Source of the DNA: Idiomarina sp.
GTDB lineage: Bacteria > Pseudomonadota > Gammaproteobacteria > Enterobacterales > Alteromonadaceae
Assembly: GCA_022565355.1 (NCBI GenBank)
Contig: JAIUMU010000003.1
Span: 307,989-371,988 of the forward strand
Direction of reading: 5' to 3'
Length of the DNA stretch: 64,000 bases
Each line of letters opens with the position of its first letter. The stretch's first letter is position 1. The translations under genes were made by a program, and so were the position numbers. Positions 26,057-37,333 of this stretch are shown here, piece after piece. The notes under the pieces are model-generated. The model was not told the DNA's origin and did no database searches. It saw nothing but the letters and a program-made list of their open reading frames with translations.

Positions 26057-28882
26057 TTAGTGTGCCTCATCCCAGTTGTCGCCCACGCCGGCATCAGCAA
26101 TTAACGGTACATCTAAACTTACCGCCTGCTCCATAATGTTCACCAGCTTGGCAACATAATGATCCACTTTGCCTTCGCGTATTTCGAATACCAGCTCATC
26201 GTGTACTTGCATAGTAAGGAACACATCGCCTTCAGCCACATTACCCGGCTCTTTCAGCCACTTTGCTACATCAAGCATGGCTTTCTTAATAATATCCGCA
26301 GCAGAGCCTTGCATTGGCGCATTGATCGCTGCACGTTCTGCCGCTTTTCGGCGCATACCATTACGGGAGTTAATTTCCGGCAGATACAACCGGCGGCCAC
26401 AAATGGTTTCTACATAACCGTGCTTCGCCGCGGTTTCCCGGGTGCGTTCCATATATTCTTGCACCCCAGGGAAACGCTCAAAGTAAACATTCATATAATG
26501 CTGTGCATCGCGCTGAGGCACATGTAGTTGCCGCGCTAAGCCAAACGCCGACATGCCATAAATTAAACCAAAGTTCACCGCTTTCGCGCGCCGCCGCTGC
26601 TCGCTAGTAACCTCATCAAGCGCTACACCAAACACTTCTGCGGCAGTGGCTTTGTGAATATCGCGACCACGGGCAAAGGCTTCCACCAAGCCCGATGATT
26701 GCGAGATATGCGCCATGATGCGCAGCTCAATTTGGCTATAATCGATCGCAACAATTTTATAGCCTTCAGGTGCCACAAAGGCCTTACGAACTCGCCTGCC
26801 CGCCTCATTTCGAATTGGAATATTCTGTAAATTCGGATCGGTAGACGAAAGCCGGCCAGTAGCGGTAACCGCCTGATGGTAAGAAGTATGAATACGGCCC
26901 GTACGCGCTTTAATCATGCGCGGAAGCTTATCCGTGTAAGTTGATTTCAACTTCGCCATACCGCGATGGCGTAAAATAAGCTCGGGTAATGGATAATCTA
27001 GCGCCAGCTCCTGCAATACTTCTTCTGCGGTCGACGGTGCGCCTTTTGGTGTTTTCTTTTTTACTGGTAAGCCAAGCTGTTCGAACAAAATCGTTTGGAG
27101 CTGCTTGGTAGAATTCAGGTTAAATGGTGCACCCGCGAGTTCAAACGCATCTTTCTCAATTTCTGCCAGCTCTTTGGTAATTTCAGCACTTTGCTTACCT
27201 AGCTGATCAGCATCTATTTTTACGCCATACCGCTCCATCATTGCCAGTACCGGAATAAGCGGTAACTCAATATCACGAAGCACATCGATTAAGCGCCCTT
27301 CATTTTTTACCCGCGGCCACAACACTTCATGAAGGCGCAGCGTTACATCCGCATCTTCTGCAGCGTAAGGTGCAGCCTGTGCAATAGGCACCTCATCAAA
27401 CCGCTTCTGCTTCGCGCCCTTACCCGCCACCTCTTCATAGGCGATAGTTTTATGGCCTAAATGGGTGAGCGCTAGGGTATCCATATCATGGCGTGAGCTG
27501 GTGCTATTCAGCACATAGGAAGACAACATCGTATCATTCAGAATCCCGCGCACATGAATGCCATAGGTGCGGAAAATGTGCATATCATACTTAATATGCT
27601 GGCCAATTTTTTTCGGCTTCGTATCCTCCAGCAACGGCTTCATTTGCTCGAGCACCCAATTGCGCTCTAGTTGCTGAGGGCCATCTAAATCCTGATGGGT
27701 TAACGGCACATAAGCGGCTTCACCGGGGGCTGTTGCAAAAGAAATCCCTACTAATTCCGCATCCATGTAATCCAGGCTGGTCGTTTCGGTATCAATTGCA
27801 TAATACTCAGCATTCTCAAGCTTCTTCAACCAATCAGCAAATGCGCTTTTATCGGTGATGGTGATATACGCTTCACGATCGATTGGCGGAAAGCTAGGGC
27901 TGCTATCACTCTCTTTATCGACAGAGTTTGGCGCCGCCGCGGCTGCCGCCACTACTGCGGTTTTACCGGCAGGCTTGCCTTTGTGCTCAGGCGCATTCCC
28001 GTTCTCTAATAAATCGGCAAGCCAACGGCGAAACTCGCATTGCTTATATAGCTCAGCAAGTTTGCTATCGTCTGGTTCTGCTAACGTAAGCGCAGCAGGC
28101 TGCAAATCCATTGCTACATCGAGCTTAATGGTGGCTAACTGTTGTGAAAGTAACAGAATCTCTTCATGTTCGCGGATTTTCGCTGGCATTGATTTCGCCC
28201 CGCGAAAGCTTAATTCAGCTAACTTATCTGGGTTTTCTAACATTGCCGCAATACTGCCCATTCCTTGCAGCATCGCCAACGCCGTTTTCTCACCTACGCC
28301 GGGTAATCCCGGAATGTTATCTGAGCTATCACCCATAAGCGCAAGAAAATCAATCATCTGATCTGGGCGCACACCGTATTTCTCTGGCACGGCTTCTTCA
28401 TCAAGCACGGTGTTGGTCATTGTGTTGATTAAAATCACATGCTCATTCACCAACTGCGCCATATCTTTGTCGCCAGTACTAATCAAGCACGTGCGCCCTT
28501 CTGCTGCGGCTTGCTGAGCCAAAGTACCAATTACATCATCGGCCTCAACCCCTTCTACTGAGATCAGCGGCAAACCCATAGCGCGAATAATGTTATGCAA
28601 CGGTTCTATTTGGCTGCGTAAATCGTCTGGCATTGGCGGACGGTTCGCTTTATACGCCTCATACATATCGTTGCGAAACGTAGTGCCCTTGGCATCAAAC
28701 ACTACCGCCATGTGGGTAGGTTCAAACTGTTTTAACAAGCTACGCAGCATGTTTACCACACCGTAAATAGCACCGGTTGGCTCACCTGCAGAGTTAGTTA
28801 AATGCGGTGGCGCATAATACGCACGAAACAAATAAGAAGAACCATCAACCAATATAAACGGCTGCTTCGGGATACGTTGCAT
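26057..28882 (-). CDS. polA: DNA polymerase I
   Basis: 941 aa from the ATG at 28882 ([14 protein letters not shown]), preferred to a longer frame whose first 18 residues are not polymerase-like. The N-terminal 5' nuclease has [23 protein letters not shown] and [14 protein letters not shown]. The 3'-5' exonuclease is intact, with the Asp-x-Glu pair in [11 protein letters not shown]. The polymerase has motif [15 protein letters not shown], motif [21 protein letters not shown] and motif C VHDELVFE. Needed for Okazaki fragment processing and repair. The linker between 5' nuclease and exonuclease (about 305-345) is Ala- and Ser-rich and slightly longer than in E. coli. Confidence 0.97.
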   Translation of the reverse strand: MQRIPKQPFILVDGSSYLFRAYYAPPHLTNSAGEPTGAIYGVVNMLRSLLKQFEPTHMAVVFDAKGTTFRNDMYEAYKANRPPMPDDLRSQIEPLHNIIRAMGLPLISVEGVEADDVIGTLAQQAAAEGRTCLISTGDKDMAQLVNEHVILINTMTNTVLDEEAVPEKYGVRPDQMIDFLALMGDSSDNIPGLPGVGEKTALAMLQGMGSIAAMLENPDKLAELSFRGAKSMPAKIREHEEILLLSQQLATIKLDVAMDLQPAALTLAEPDDSKLAELYKQCEFRRWLADLLENGNAPEHKGKPAGKTAVVAAAAAAPNSVDKESDSSPSFPPIDREAYITITDKSAFADWLKKLENAEYYAIDTETTSLDYMDAELVGISFATAPGEAAYVPLTHQDLDGPQQLERNWVLEQMKPLLEDTKPKKIGQHIKYDMHIFRTYGIHVRGILNDTMLSSYVLNSTSSRHDMDTLALTHLGHKTIAYEEVAGKGAKQKRFDEVPIAQAAPYAAEDADVTLRLHEVLWPRVKNEGRLIDVLRDIELPLIPVLAMMERYGVKIDADQLGKQSAEITKELAEIEKDAFELAGAPFNLNSTKQLQTILFEQLGLPVKKKTPKGAPSTAEEVLQELALDYPLPELILRHRGMAKLKSTYTDKLPRMIKARTGRIHTSYHQAVTATGRLSSTDPNLQNIPIRNEAGRRVRKAFVAPEGYKIVAIDYSQIELRIMAHISQSSGLVEAFARGRDIHKATAAEVFGVALDEVTSEQRRRAKAVNFGLIYGMSAFGLARQLHVPQRDAQHYMNVYFERFPGVQEYMERTRETAAKHGYVETICGRRLYLPEINSRNGMRRKAAERAAINAPMQGSAADIIKKAMLDVAKWLKEPGNVAEGDVFLTMQVHDELVFEIREGKVDHYVAKLVNIMEQAVSLDVPLIADAGVGDNWDEAH

Positions 28883-29006
28883 AATTAATAAACCTAGTTG
28901 TAGAACAGCAAAACTCGAATGAGATAAGAATGCCACAGGGCTAGCAGACAGGCCAATTTTGTCGGTTAAAAACTAATACTTTTTTCTAGGCCAGGCTCTA
29001 ACAACC

Positions 29007-29015
29007 TGTGGATAA
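29007..29015 (-). promoter_or_regulatory. DnaA box
   Basis: TGTGGATAA is the exact complement of the consensus TTATCCACA. It lies about 125 bp upstream of the polA start, where it could couple polA expression to DnaA. A single nine-base match, so functional weight is modest. Confidence 0.4.
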
Positions 29016-29438
29016 CTCTGTGGGGAACGGCTTCGCCTGCCGTATACTCGTAGCGAAGAGTAGCAGCATGGAAATTCAGTAAATCATTGATATAACGCGA
29101 GAAAAGCAGATCTCGTACAGCCTATCATTGTTATTTTCAGCTTTAATCCCAATTGTGGAAAGTTATTTATACTTCCTTGTCGAAGCAGGTATTTATATTG
29201 CCTACGTCTCGAACCATCTTGCTTGCATCAGCCCTTCTTTTGCCGCGACACTCATTGCGCACACATGTGCTGGAGGGAATGAATGCCGAAAGAAAAACCG
29301 TACGCGATGTCGCAATCGGGTCAAGTAGATTAGCACACTGAATAACCAATACCAGATCAAAATTCGATCTTTTTTAACATTTTTTGATCTGAAAATTAGC
29401 TTCTTTATACTCGTATTTGTAAGTGCTGAATTTACAAC

Positions 29439-29469
29439 GAAAAAGGCCGAGCGAACATGCTCGGCCTTA
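29439..29469 (-). terminator. Terminator of the DUF945 gene
   Basis: AAGGCCGAGC (29443-29452), loop GAACAT, GCTCGGCCTT (29459-29468), followed on the minus strand by TTTTTCG. It begins about 17 bases past the stop of the gene at 29486. Confidence 0.85.
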
Positions 29470-29485
29470 CGAAAAAATTGATCAA

Positions 29486-30709
29486 TTATTGCATCTGGCT
29501 CAGATCAAGCAGCTCGCCATTTACCCATACTTCATTATTATGGAACTCTAACTTCCATGGCAATGGATCGGTAGAGATAGCCATCGCCATCAATTGCAAC
29601 ATTGGCGGTAGCTCTTCTAGGTTCAACACGATATGCGCGTATGGAATTAAATCCGTGCCTAACTCTAACGCTTGCCGCTCTGCAGCACTTAAATCCCGCA
29701 AATCTAAGCTCATTACGCCATTCGAACGCAAACTGCCCCAGCTTTCGGTGTCGGCCTCAAACGTGTTTAAGCGCAAAGTAACCAGTTCACTTTGCAGCGC
29801 CGCGCGCACTACGCGCTCTTGCATATCGCTATCAGGAGTATGGTGCGTATTGGTTTGCATAAACGCTTCTAGATCTCGAAACGCTTGGTAATCAACACCC
29901 TCGAGCAGCCACTCAACGCGGCCAGAGCCGCGAACTGCCGGTTCACCATCTACTTGCGCTATCGAAAATGAGCCCTTCGCTTGCAATTCATCATCTTTGC
30001 GTAACACGTCAAACGTGTTACGAATGCCTTCAATGGTGATGGGTTCGGCAAAGTCTGGTAGATTTAGTGCAACCGAATCAATGCTGAAGATACCCGCATT
30101 CGAGAACATTTCTCCATGCAAATTGCGGGTATCGCCGCTTATATTAATTCCCGTAATTACCGCGTGATTACCTTCTGCACCTTTAAAGGTAAACTCAGGC
30201 GCGTTTACAAGAACACGCACATCCTCACCGGCCATAATTAACGCAGATTCTGCAGACTTGGCATGCATGGTGAGGCCAGACGCAATCTCGTAGTTCAGTT
30301 CAGGCATTAAATAACGTACCCGTAAACCGCCTCTACTTACTACACCTTCCGAAGTTAATGCCTGGCCTGCGAATAACGCTTCGCTGGCAGTGTACTCACC
30401 AAATTGGAAATCACCCGTACCACTCCATTTAGTGTTTAAAAAGCCGTACCGCAAATCGATGGTTTCGGTGTAAGTAACTGCACCCATATCTGGAATACCG
30501 GTATCGGCAGAAACTTTTAGCACTAACGTAGCACTGCGCGCGCTTTGATCTTGCCAAAGCGCTTCAACCTGCGCATTTTCTTGCCGTTCCATCTCCACAA
30601 CCAGATTTTCGATAGCATTATAGGTGGCCTGTTTAGTGGTAATTACTCCCACTACATACCCCACCACTACCACCGCGATCGCTATAACCGCAATAACTCC
30701 CTTGCGCAT
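29486..30709 (-). CDS. DUF945 (YdgA-like) membrane-anchored protein
   Basis: 407 aa from the ATG at 30709, five bases after GGGAG. It has one N-terminal membrane helix (KGVIAVIAIAVVVVGYVVG) and a large periplasmic domain of beta-rich repeats, including FTFKGAEGNHAVITGINISG and VALNLPDFAEPITIEGI. The pattern matches the DUF945/YdgA family, whose E. coli members are linked to swarming or envelope functions but not defined. Transcribed alone between polA and an SLC13 permease. Confidence 0.75.
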   Translation of the reverse strand: MRKGVIAVIAIAVVVVGYVVGVITTKQATYNAIENLVVEMERQENAQVEALWQDQSARSATLVLKVSADTGIPDMGAVTYTETIDLRYGFLNTKWSGTGDFQFGEYTASEALFAGQALTSEGVVSRGGLRVRYLMPELNYEIASGLTMHAKSAESALIMAGEDVRVLVNAPEFTFKGAEGNHAVITGINISGDTRNLHGEMFSNAGIFSIDSVALNLPDFAEPITIEGIRNTFDVLRKDDELQAKGSFSIAQVDGEPAVRGSGRVEWLLEGVDYQAFRDLEAFMQTNTHHTPDSDMQERVVRAALQSELVTLRLNTFEADTESWGSLRSNGVMSLDLRDLSAAERQALELGTDLIPYAHIVLNLEELPPMLQLMAMAISTDPLPWKLEFHNNEVWVNGELLDLSQMQ

Positions 30710-30779
30710 ATCCACTCCCAATTTAAAATATTAAGTTACGTTATGGTAAAAATATTAGCCTAAAAACACTACCAGTAAA

Positions 30780-32711
30780 CTACAAAGGCCAGAAATATAA
30801 CAATGCAGGCACGGCCACTGCGAATACAACCAAGGTTAACGGCAAGCCGAGCTGCCAGTAATCAGCAAATTTGAAGCCCCCAGGCCCCAAAATTAACGTG
30901 TTATTTTGGTGCGCTATCGGCGTTAAGAATGCACAAGATGCACCCACTGCCACGGCCATCAAGAAAGCATCTGGATTGGCGCTTAATTGGTTGGCGGTAC
31001 TAATGGCTACCGGGCACATTACCGCTGCTGTAGCAGCATTATTCATTACGCTAGAAAGTAACGTTGTGATAATTAACAGCATCGCTAGTATTACCGCGGG
31101 GCTACTATCCGCTAGGAAGAACATACCGTAATTCACCAAGCTATCCGCAGCACCGGTGTTCTCCATTGCCATCGCTACCGGAATTAACGCGGCCAGTAAC
31201 ACCACCACCGACCAATCAATATTCTCATACACTTGCCGCAATGGAATTACTTTTAACACCATCACCGCAAACATACCGGCCGCGAATGCTACTGCAGCAG
31301 AAGTAATTCCGGTTGCTGCTAAGGTTACCGCCCCAATCATAATGCCCGAAGCGTACATCGCTCGGCGCTTGCTTGGTACGCGCACCGTGCGCTCCGCAAG
31401 AGGAACACAGCTATAGTTAGCCGCAAATAGCGCTAACGCTTCGGCAGTGCCCTGCATTAACAATACACTACCCGATTGAATCTTGGTTTGCCGCAACCGA
31501 TTAACGCGCTGATTACCCTCAAACGACATGGCCAATAAATTCAGCCCTAGCCTGCTACGCAAACGCAGTTCCGCGGCGGTATTACCAATCAACGCGGAAT
31601 CTGGCATTACCACCATTTCAACTAATACCACTTCGCTATCATCAGAAGCGCGCGCCACCGAATCTGCATCGGCACGGCTGGTTAAGCCGCCACGCAGAGT
31701 ATATTTGCCGTAGGCGGTTACTTTTCTATCCACCCATTGTGGACGTTCTTCAAACTCTTCATCAACCTGATGGATTTCCGCTAAATCCTCTTCCTTAGCA
31801 TCTTCATCTGGCTCCGGCGGCTTCACATTATCAACCAACCGTAAACCGAGCACGCTAATCGCTTGGCTCAGGGTTTCTGGCTCGGCTTTAATAATCAGCA
31901 AATCACCTTTACTCAAGCGTTGGTAACCGTACGGGTGCACCACCTTTACTTTATCGCGCACCATGCCAATAATTTCAGCTTCCGAATCCTGTAGTTTTTC
32001 ATCTAGCTCGCGAATTAACATGCCGTTCGCTTTGCCATCTTCAGTAACACGTACTTCCGTAAGGTATTTACCGGTATCAAAACCTTCCGCATCGGTTCGT
32101 TCACGTTTTGGCACTAATCGCCAACCACCAATCGCGATAATCGCCACACCTACTAAGGCCACTAGTATCCCCACGGGCGCAAAATCAAACATTTGGAAAC
32201 CGCTGCCGAGCGATTCGGCCCGATAGCCAGACACAATAAGGTTGGGTGGCGTACCAATAAGGGTGGTCATGCCCCCTAAAATTGAACCAAATGCCACCGG
32301 CATCAGCACCCTTCCGGCAGGCATGCCATGTTTAGCGGCCAGTTGAATCGCAATAGGCATTAATAGCGCAAGGGCACCTACATTGTTCATAAATGCTGAG
32401 AGCACAGCGGAAAGACCCGTAAGTGCCGCAATCGTGGTGATTGCACCACCCGAGGTAGGCGTAAGTTTATGGGCCACTACATCAATGGCACCAGTAAGTT
32501 GCAGAGCCGCGCTCAGCACCAATACACAAGCAACCGTGATCACTGCCGGATGGCCAAACCCATAAAATGCCTCGGCGCCCGGCACTAAACCGAACGCCAC
32601 ACAAGCAAGCAAGGCTCCGAGGGCAATAATGTCATGGCGCCAGCGCCCCCAAATAAACATAATCAGGGTTGCCAGTAGAATGCCAAGAATAGCCAATTGT
32701 GGTGTTGTCAT
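30780..32711 (-). CDS. SLC13/DASS-type permease with two TrkA-C domains
   Basis: 643-aa inner-membrane transporter. Membrane helices at both ends flank a cytoplasmic middle (about 200-430) carrying two RCK_C/TrkA-C domains, GFDTGKYLTEVRVTEDGKAN... and a second starting near EVVLVEMVVMPDSALIGNTA. Signature loops AFMNNVGALALLMPIAIQLA and VMNNAATAAVMCPVAIS mark the anion-transporter fold. Related proteins move sulfate, dicarboxylates or other anions with Na+. Substrate is not clear here; cysEK and tusA in the same window make sulfate a plausible but unproven guess. Confidence 0.85.
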   Translation of the reverse strand: MTTPQLAILGILLATLIMFIWGRWRHDIIALGALLACVAFGLVPGAEAFYGFGHPAVITVACVLVLSAALQLTGAIDVVAHKLTPTSGGAITTIAALTGLSAVLSAFMNNVGALALLMPIAIQLAAKHGMPAGRVLMPVAFGSILGGMTTLIGTPPNLIVSGYRAESLGSGFQMFDFAPVGILVALVGVAIIAIGGWRLVPKRERTDAEGFDTGKYLTEVRVTEDGKANGMLIRELDEKLQDSEAEIIGMVRDKVKVVHPYGYQRLSKGDLLIIKAEPETLSQAISVLGLRLVDNVKPPEPDEDAKEEDLAEIHQVDEEFEERPQWVDRKVTAYGKYTLRGGLTSRADADSVARASDDSEVVLVEMVVMPDSALIGNTAAELRLRSRLGLNLLAMSFEGNQRVNRLRQTKIQSGSVLLMQGTAEALALFAANYSCVPLAERTVRVPSKRRAMYASGIMIGAVTLAATGITSAAVAFAAGMFAVMVLKVIPLRQVYENIDWSVVVLLAALIPVAMAMENTGAADSLVNYGMFFLADSSPAVILAMLLIITTLLSSVMNNAATAAVMCPVAISTANQLSANPDAFLMAVAVGASCAFLTPIAHQNNTLILGPGGFKFADYWQLGLPLTLVVFAVAVPALLYFWPL

Positions 32712-32737
32712 ACGGCGCTCTCTTCCCTATACCGCAG

Positions 32738-33604
32738 CTATTCGCCGCGTGTTAAATCGCTTCGCATTGAATCTAGCACCGCTTGCGTATTTGGTACATC
32801 CCCGGTCCACTGAAAATAACTCAGGGCCGCCTGCTCAACTAACATTCCTAAACCATCAGCAATCGCACAATGATGGGCTTGTGCCCAATGCAAAAAGGGC
32901 GGTAACTCGCTGCCATACACCATATCGTAGCAAAAAGGACGCTGTTGTAAGGCACCTCCCGGCAACTCGGGGCGCTGGTTACTAAGCCCGCTAGAGGTGC
33001 CATTAATAATAATATCCCACTTGCCCACTGCTGTTGGCAAACCACCGCCGGTAATTCTCGGTGGCGCCAGCTTAGCAATGGCCGTTGATTCTGTGGCAGC
33101 AGCAGCCGTTAACCGCGTTTGCCATTCACGTGCCAAGGCATCGGCCTTGCTGGCGGTTCGGTTAACAATATGAATATGCTCACAACCAGCATCTATAAAA
33201 GGCCCTAGCACACCGCGAATCGCACCACCCGCACCCACCAGTAGCACCCGCGCATTTTGCAAGCTCAGGCCATACCGCAGCAGGTCTGCCACCAAACCAT
33301 CTCCATCGGTATTATGCCCCAACCACAGCTCACCCTGCTTAATTAAGGTATTTACTGCTCCGGCCTGCTCTGCGCGCGGGCTAAGCTGATCACACAACTG
33401 CAATGCAAGCTCTTTAAGCGGCACCGTTACGTTTGCGCCTACGCCACCGGCTACCTGAAATCGCGCAAAGATCGCCGGAAAGCTTTCCGGCTCGGCAAGA
33501 ATACGGGTGTACTCAATTTGCCGACCGTGTTGTTCTGCAAACGCCTGATGAATCTGTGGCGAGCGGCTATGGGCAATAGGGCTGCCAAAAACAGCGAGCT
33601 TCAT
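32738..33604 (-). CDS. aroE: Shikimate dehydrogenase
   Basis: NADPH-dependent reduction of 3-dehydroshikimate in aromatic amino-acid synthesis. The 288-aa protein has the substrate-binding start FGSPIAHSRSPQIHQAFAEQ, the catalytic Lys in GANVTVPLKELAL, the nucleotide fold VLLVGAGGAIRGVLGPFIDA and the Asp in HNTDGDGLVADL. Normal length; the insertion AATESTAIAKLAPPRITGGG (about 170-190) is longer than in E. coli AroE. Downstream of the hemF group as in Pseudomonas and related genera. Confidence 0.94.
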   Translation of the reverse strand: MKLAVFGSPIAHSRSPQIHQAFAEQHGRQIEYTRILAEPESFPAIFARFQVAGGVGANVTVPLKELALQLCDQLSPRAEQAGAVNTLIKQGELWLGHNTDGDGLVADLLRYGLSLQNARVLLVGAGGAIRGVLGPFIDAGCEHIHIVNRTASKADALAREWQTRLTAAAATESTAIAKLAPPRITGGGLPTAVGKWDIIINGTSSGLSNQRPELPGGALQQRPFCYDMVYGSELPPFLHWAQAHHCAIADGLGMLVEQAALSYFQWTGDVPNTQAVLDSMRSDLTRGE

Positions 33605-33733
33605 AAACAGTACAACCTAGTTGTTGAAGAATATTATTGGGTACCTGCGATCGCACCCCTTTCAAGGGCAAAATATGCGGCCACTAATTCAGCAAATCAT
33701 AACGTATTTTTACTAGGTTTCCGCAATCGGCAA

Positions 33734-33766
33734 TAAAAAAGGGCCGCAGCCCACGCCGCAGCCCTT
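33734..33766 (-). terminator. Terminator of the gene at 33792
   Basis: On the minus strand GGGCTGCGGC and GCTGCGGCCC form a ten-step stem with two G-U pairs, followed by TTTTTTATT. It starts about 27 bases after the stop of the Lys/Ala-rich protein gene and separates it from aroE. Confidence 0.75.
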
Positions 33767-33791
33767 CTTCTGATTTACGGTAACTAGATAA

Positions 33792-34520
33792 TTAGCCTTT
33801 CGCTTTTTGCTTGCGAATACGTTCAATACGGCCAGCGAAACCGGTTTTGGTTTTATCATCTAAACCAAATTCTAAGGCTTTTTCGCATACCGCAATGGCC
33901 TCGTCATATTGCTTATCTTCCGCAAGCAACGTTGCGTAATTCTGGAATGTAAGCACTTGCGGTAACGAGCCGCCATTCGCTTTCTTAAGTGGCTTCACGA
34001 TGTCCGCAAATTCACTGATATGCTGGTTTGAGAAGGTTTTGCTAATCTGCCGCCATGCTGCATCAGTGCGATGCTTGTAGCTTGATTCGGTAATTTGTTG
34101 ATACAAACGATGCCGTGCTAATGGGTCTTTGCTTTTCTCAAGCTCAGCCACTGGGCTGGCAATTTCATCCGGCAATTCCGCACCAATCGGTGAAGGTTGT
34201 GATGCATTACCACTATCGATTACCGGGTCTACATCGGTGCTTACTGATTTTGGCGCCGCTTTCTTGACTGTTTTCTTGGCTGTTTTTTTCGCCGAAGATT
34301 TCGCTTTTTTCGCCGAAGATTCTACATTTTCAGCAACAGTGGCCGCTTTTTCCGCAATTGTTTGCTCTTTTTCAGCTACTTCAGCTTCAATTTGCGCGCT
34401 TGATTTGGTTACCGGCTCGGCATCAACCGTGGCTCCAGAGCCTGGTTTCATAAACACTCTGCGTGCCAAAAACACAATTACGATAACAACGATAATAAGA
34501 AGAAATAAATTGCTAGCCAT
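33792..34520 (-). CDS. Membrane-anchored Lys/Ala-rich protein with TPR-like C-terminus
   Basis: 242 aa, not a family I can name. One N-terminal membrane helix (LFLLIIVVIVIVFLARRVF, residues 5-23) is followed by a charged coil, then a histone-H1-like stretch (about 68-92, dominated by Ala-Lys-Lys repeats such as AKSSAKKTAKKTVKKAAPKS), a Pro-rich linker, and a helical end where YATLLAEDKQYDEAIAVCEK resembles a tetratricopeptide repeat. The basic repeats would sit in the cytoplasm near the membrane if the N-terminus is outside. Located between hemF and aroE, flanked by its own terminator. Confidence 0.7.
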   Translation of the reverse strand: MASNLFLLIIVVIVIVFLARRVFMKPGSGATVDAEPVTKSSAQIEAEVAEKEQTIAEKAATVAENVESSAKKAKSSAKKTAKKTVKKAAPKSVSTDVDPVIDSGNASQPSPIGAELPDEIASPVAELEKSKDPLARHRLYQQITESSYKHRTDAAWRQISKTFSNQHISEFADIVKPLKKANGGSLPQVLTFQNYATLLAEDKQYDEAIAVCEKALEFGLDDKTKTGFAGRIERIRKQKAKG

Positions 34521-34613
34521 GAAAGCCCCTAGATTCGATTAATTTTTATTCGAATCCAGAATAATATTAAAATCCGGCACTGGCAAGTGCTGGCTTTGTA
34601 CAAGTGCTTGAAT

Positions 34614-34664
34614 CCTATTCATTCACTCAACTTATTCTTAATTCGAGCTACTTCTTGATTCGCG
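34614..34664 (-). repeat. Weak 17-bp repeat after hemF
   Basis: Just past the hemF stop the minus strand reads CGCGAATCAAGAAGTAG, then CTCGAATTAAGAATAAG (13 of 17 positions equal), then a third unit TTGAGTGAATGAATAGG that is only loosely similar. The hemF terminal codons (CGCGAGTGGATAAAATAA) start in the same way. It resembles the 3'-end repeats of flgB and flgG but is much more degenerate. Confidence 0.4.
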
Positions 34665-36166
<1,502 letters not shown>

Positions 36167-36220
36167 CTCTTATCTCATTCATTATAGGTATATGGTTTTA
36201 GGGTAACAGCTTCGGTTAGA

Positions 36221-36784
36221 TTATAACGGTTCCGATTTGTAGCCGCATAATTTTTGTGGGCAACGTAACCGCACTCCTGCTGCCGAATCCCGCTTCACTA
36301 ACACACCCCACCCGCAATCTGGGCATGTTTCCGCCACAGGCTCTTCATTTAGCGCATATTTACATTTCGGATACGCATCGCAGGCATAAAACTGTTTACC
36401 TTGGCGATTCGTGCGCACGTGCAGATGGCCCACTTTACATGCAGGGCATACCGGAGATTCACTTTGCGGAGTTGGGTCGGCAGTAGGATCAAGCATAAAA
36501 TGGCAGGTGGGAAAGGCGCTACAACCGATAAACAAGCCGTAACGGCCTTTTTTCAGCAATAAGCCTGAACCGCACTCGGGGCAGTTTTCACCCGGTAGCT
36601 CTTGCGGCTCGAAATCACCCGTTTCATGCAATGATTGGGTGTATTCGCACTGCGGATATTGGCTACACCCCCAAAACGAGTTCTGGCCAATATGTTTCAT
36701 GCGCACCTCTCCGCCACAACGCGGACAAGGCTCTTTGCGAATATTAGTGGGTTGATCTGGAGAAAATAGGTGCTTTGATGTCAT
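36221..36784 (-). CDS. YrdD-like protein with topoisomerase-type zinc fingers
   Basis: 187 aa with four Cys4 zinc ribbons of the topoisomerase I C-terminal type: CPRCGGEVRMK...FWGCSQYPQCEY, CPECGSGLLLK...FIGCSAFPTCHF, CPACKVGHLHV...FYACDAYPKCKY and CPDCGWGVLVK...LRCPQKLCGY. Such proteins bind single-stranded DNA or RNA, but the role of YrdD is unknown. The order dprA-smg-yrdD-tsaC is conserved in gammaproteobacteria. Confidence 0.88.
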   Translation of the reverse strand: MTSKHLFSPDQPTNIRKEPCPRCGGEVRMKHIGQNSFWGCSQYPQCEYTQSLHETGDFEPQELPGENCPECGSGLLLKKGRYGLFIGCSAFPTCHFMLDPTADPTPQSESPVCPACKVGHLHVRTNRQGKQFYACDAYPKCKYALNEEPVAETCPDCGWGVLVKRDSAAGVRLRCPQKLCGYKSEPL

Positions 36785-36828
36785 TTTCTTCGCAGGTTTA
36801 GTAGCAAGGTAATGCGAAACATCTCGTA

Positions 36829-36848
36829 ATCAGGGGCGTACCCCTGAT
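36829..36848 (-). other. GC-rich hairpin after smg
   Basis: ATCAGGGG-TACG-CCCCTGAT is a perfect eight-base stem with a four-base loop right after the smg stop. No T-run follows, so it is more likely an mRNA-stabilising or processing element than a strong terminator. Confidence 0.5.
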
Positions 36849-36851
36849 CAC

Positions 36852-37328
36852 TTAGTGCATGTACCCAGTAGGCTCTTCGAACAAGAGCTCTTCCATTTGT
36901 GAATAGGCATCTTCATGGCCAGGAACATTAAACAACACCATCAAAATTACCCATTTCAAATCTTCGAGTAAAAATTGCGGCGTATCTAGCTCCATAACCC
37001 GATCCACCACCATTTCTCGGGTGGTAAAATCAAGCACTCCTATTTGCTCTAGGTACAGTAAAAATCCACGCGATTGCACATCCAGCCGTGCTTGCTCTTC
37101 TGGAGTGTATGCCCGAAACGACGCCGCTGGTGCGCTTTGCACCAAATACGGATTCTCTTGGCTGTCTTGTAAATCAGCCAAGCGCTCTAACCAAGCGAGC
37201 GCCTTGTCGATTTCCGGCTCTCGGAAACCTGCGCGAGTAAGCTCGTCAGTTAGTTCATCGTGGTCCACTACCACTTCCATTTCAGAATGGACGTAGTTCT
37301 CAAACAAGTACATGAGGATATCAAACAT
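36852..37328 (-). CDS. smg: Smg (DUF494) protein
   Basis: 158 aa from the ATG at 37328, eight bases after AGGAGG; a GTG three codons earlier lies on that ribosome-binding site. The start [16 protein letters not shown] and the segment [20 protein letters not shown] are typical of Smg. Function is not known; the gene is almost always next to dprA. The dprA stop sits five bases upstream. Confidence 0.93.
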   Translation of the reverse strand: MFDILMYLFENYVHSEMEVVVDHDELTDELTRAGFREPEIDKALAWLERLADLQDSQENPYLVQSAPAASFRAYTPEEQARLDVQSRGFLLYLEQIGVLDFTTREMVVDRVMELDTPQFLLEDLKWVILMVLFNVPGHEDAYSQMEELLFEEPTGYMH

Positions 37329-37333
37329 AACTC

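Larger units (their letters stand above)
28883..29485. other. 603-bp gene-free region upstream of polA
   Basis: It contains the polA promoter (minus), a perfect DnaA-box match at 29007-29015, the terminator of the DUF945 gene at its right end, and an AT-rich inverted repeat AGATC-n7-GATCTTTTTT around 29353-29375. On the plus strand a 16-codon frame (29283-29333, M-P-K-E-K-P-Y-A) follows GGAGGG at ideal spacing, overlapping a 20-codon frame in another phase. I cannot support either as a real gene without comparative data. Confidence 0.6.

Noticed and set aside
31156..31416. Open frames opposite the SLC13 permease, polA, fadB and gyrB
   Set aside because: They lie antisense to well-conserved genes, lack ribosome-binding sites and have Ser/Ala/Thr-rich translations typical of codon-bias shadows.
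34614..34664. Third gene-end repeat array, after hemF
   Set aside because: Only two units match well (13 of 17 bases) and the third is near chance, so it is listed as a weak repeat rather than as a case equal to flgB and flgG.
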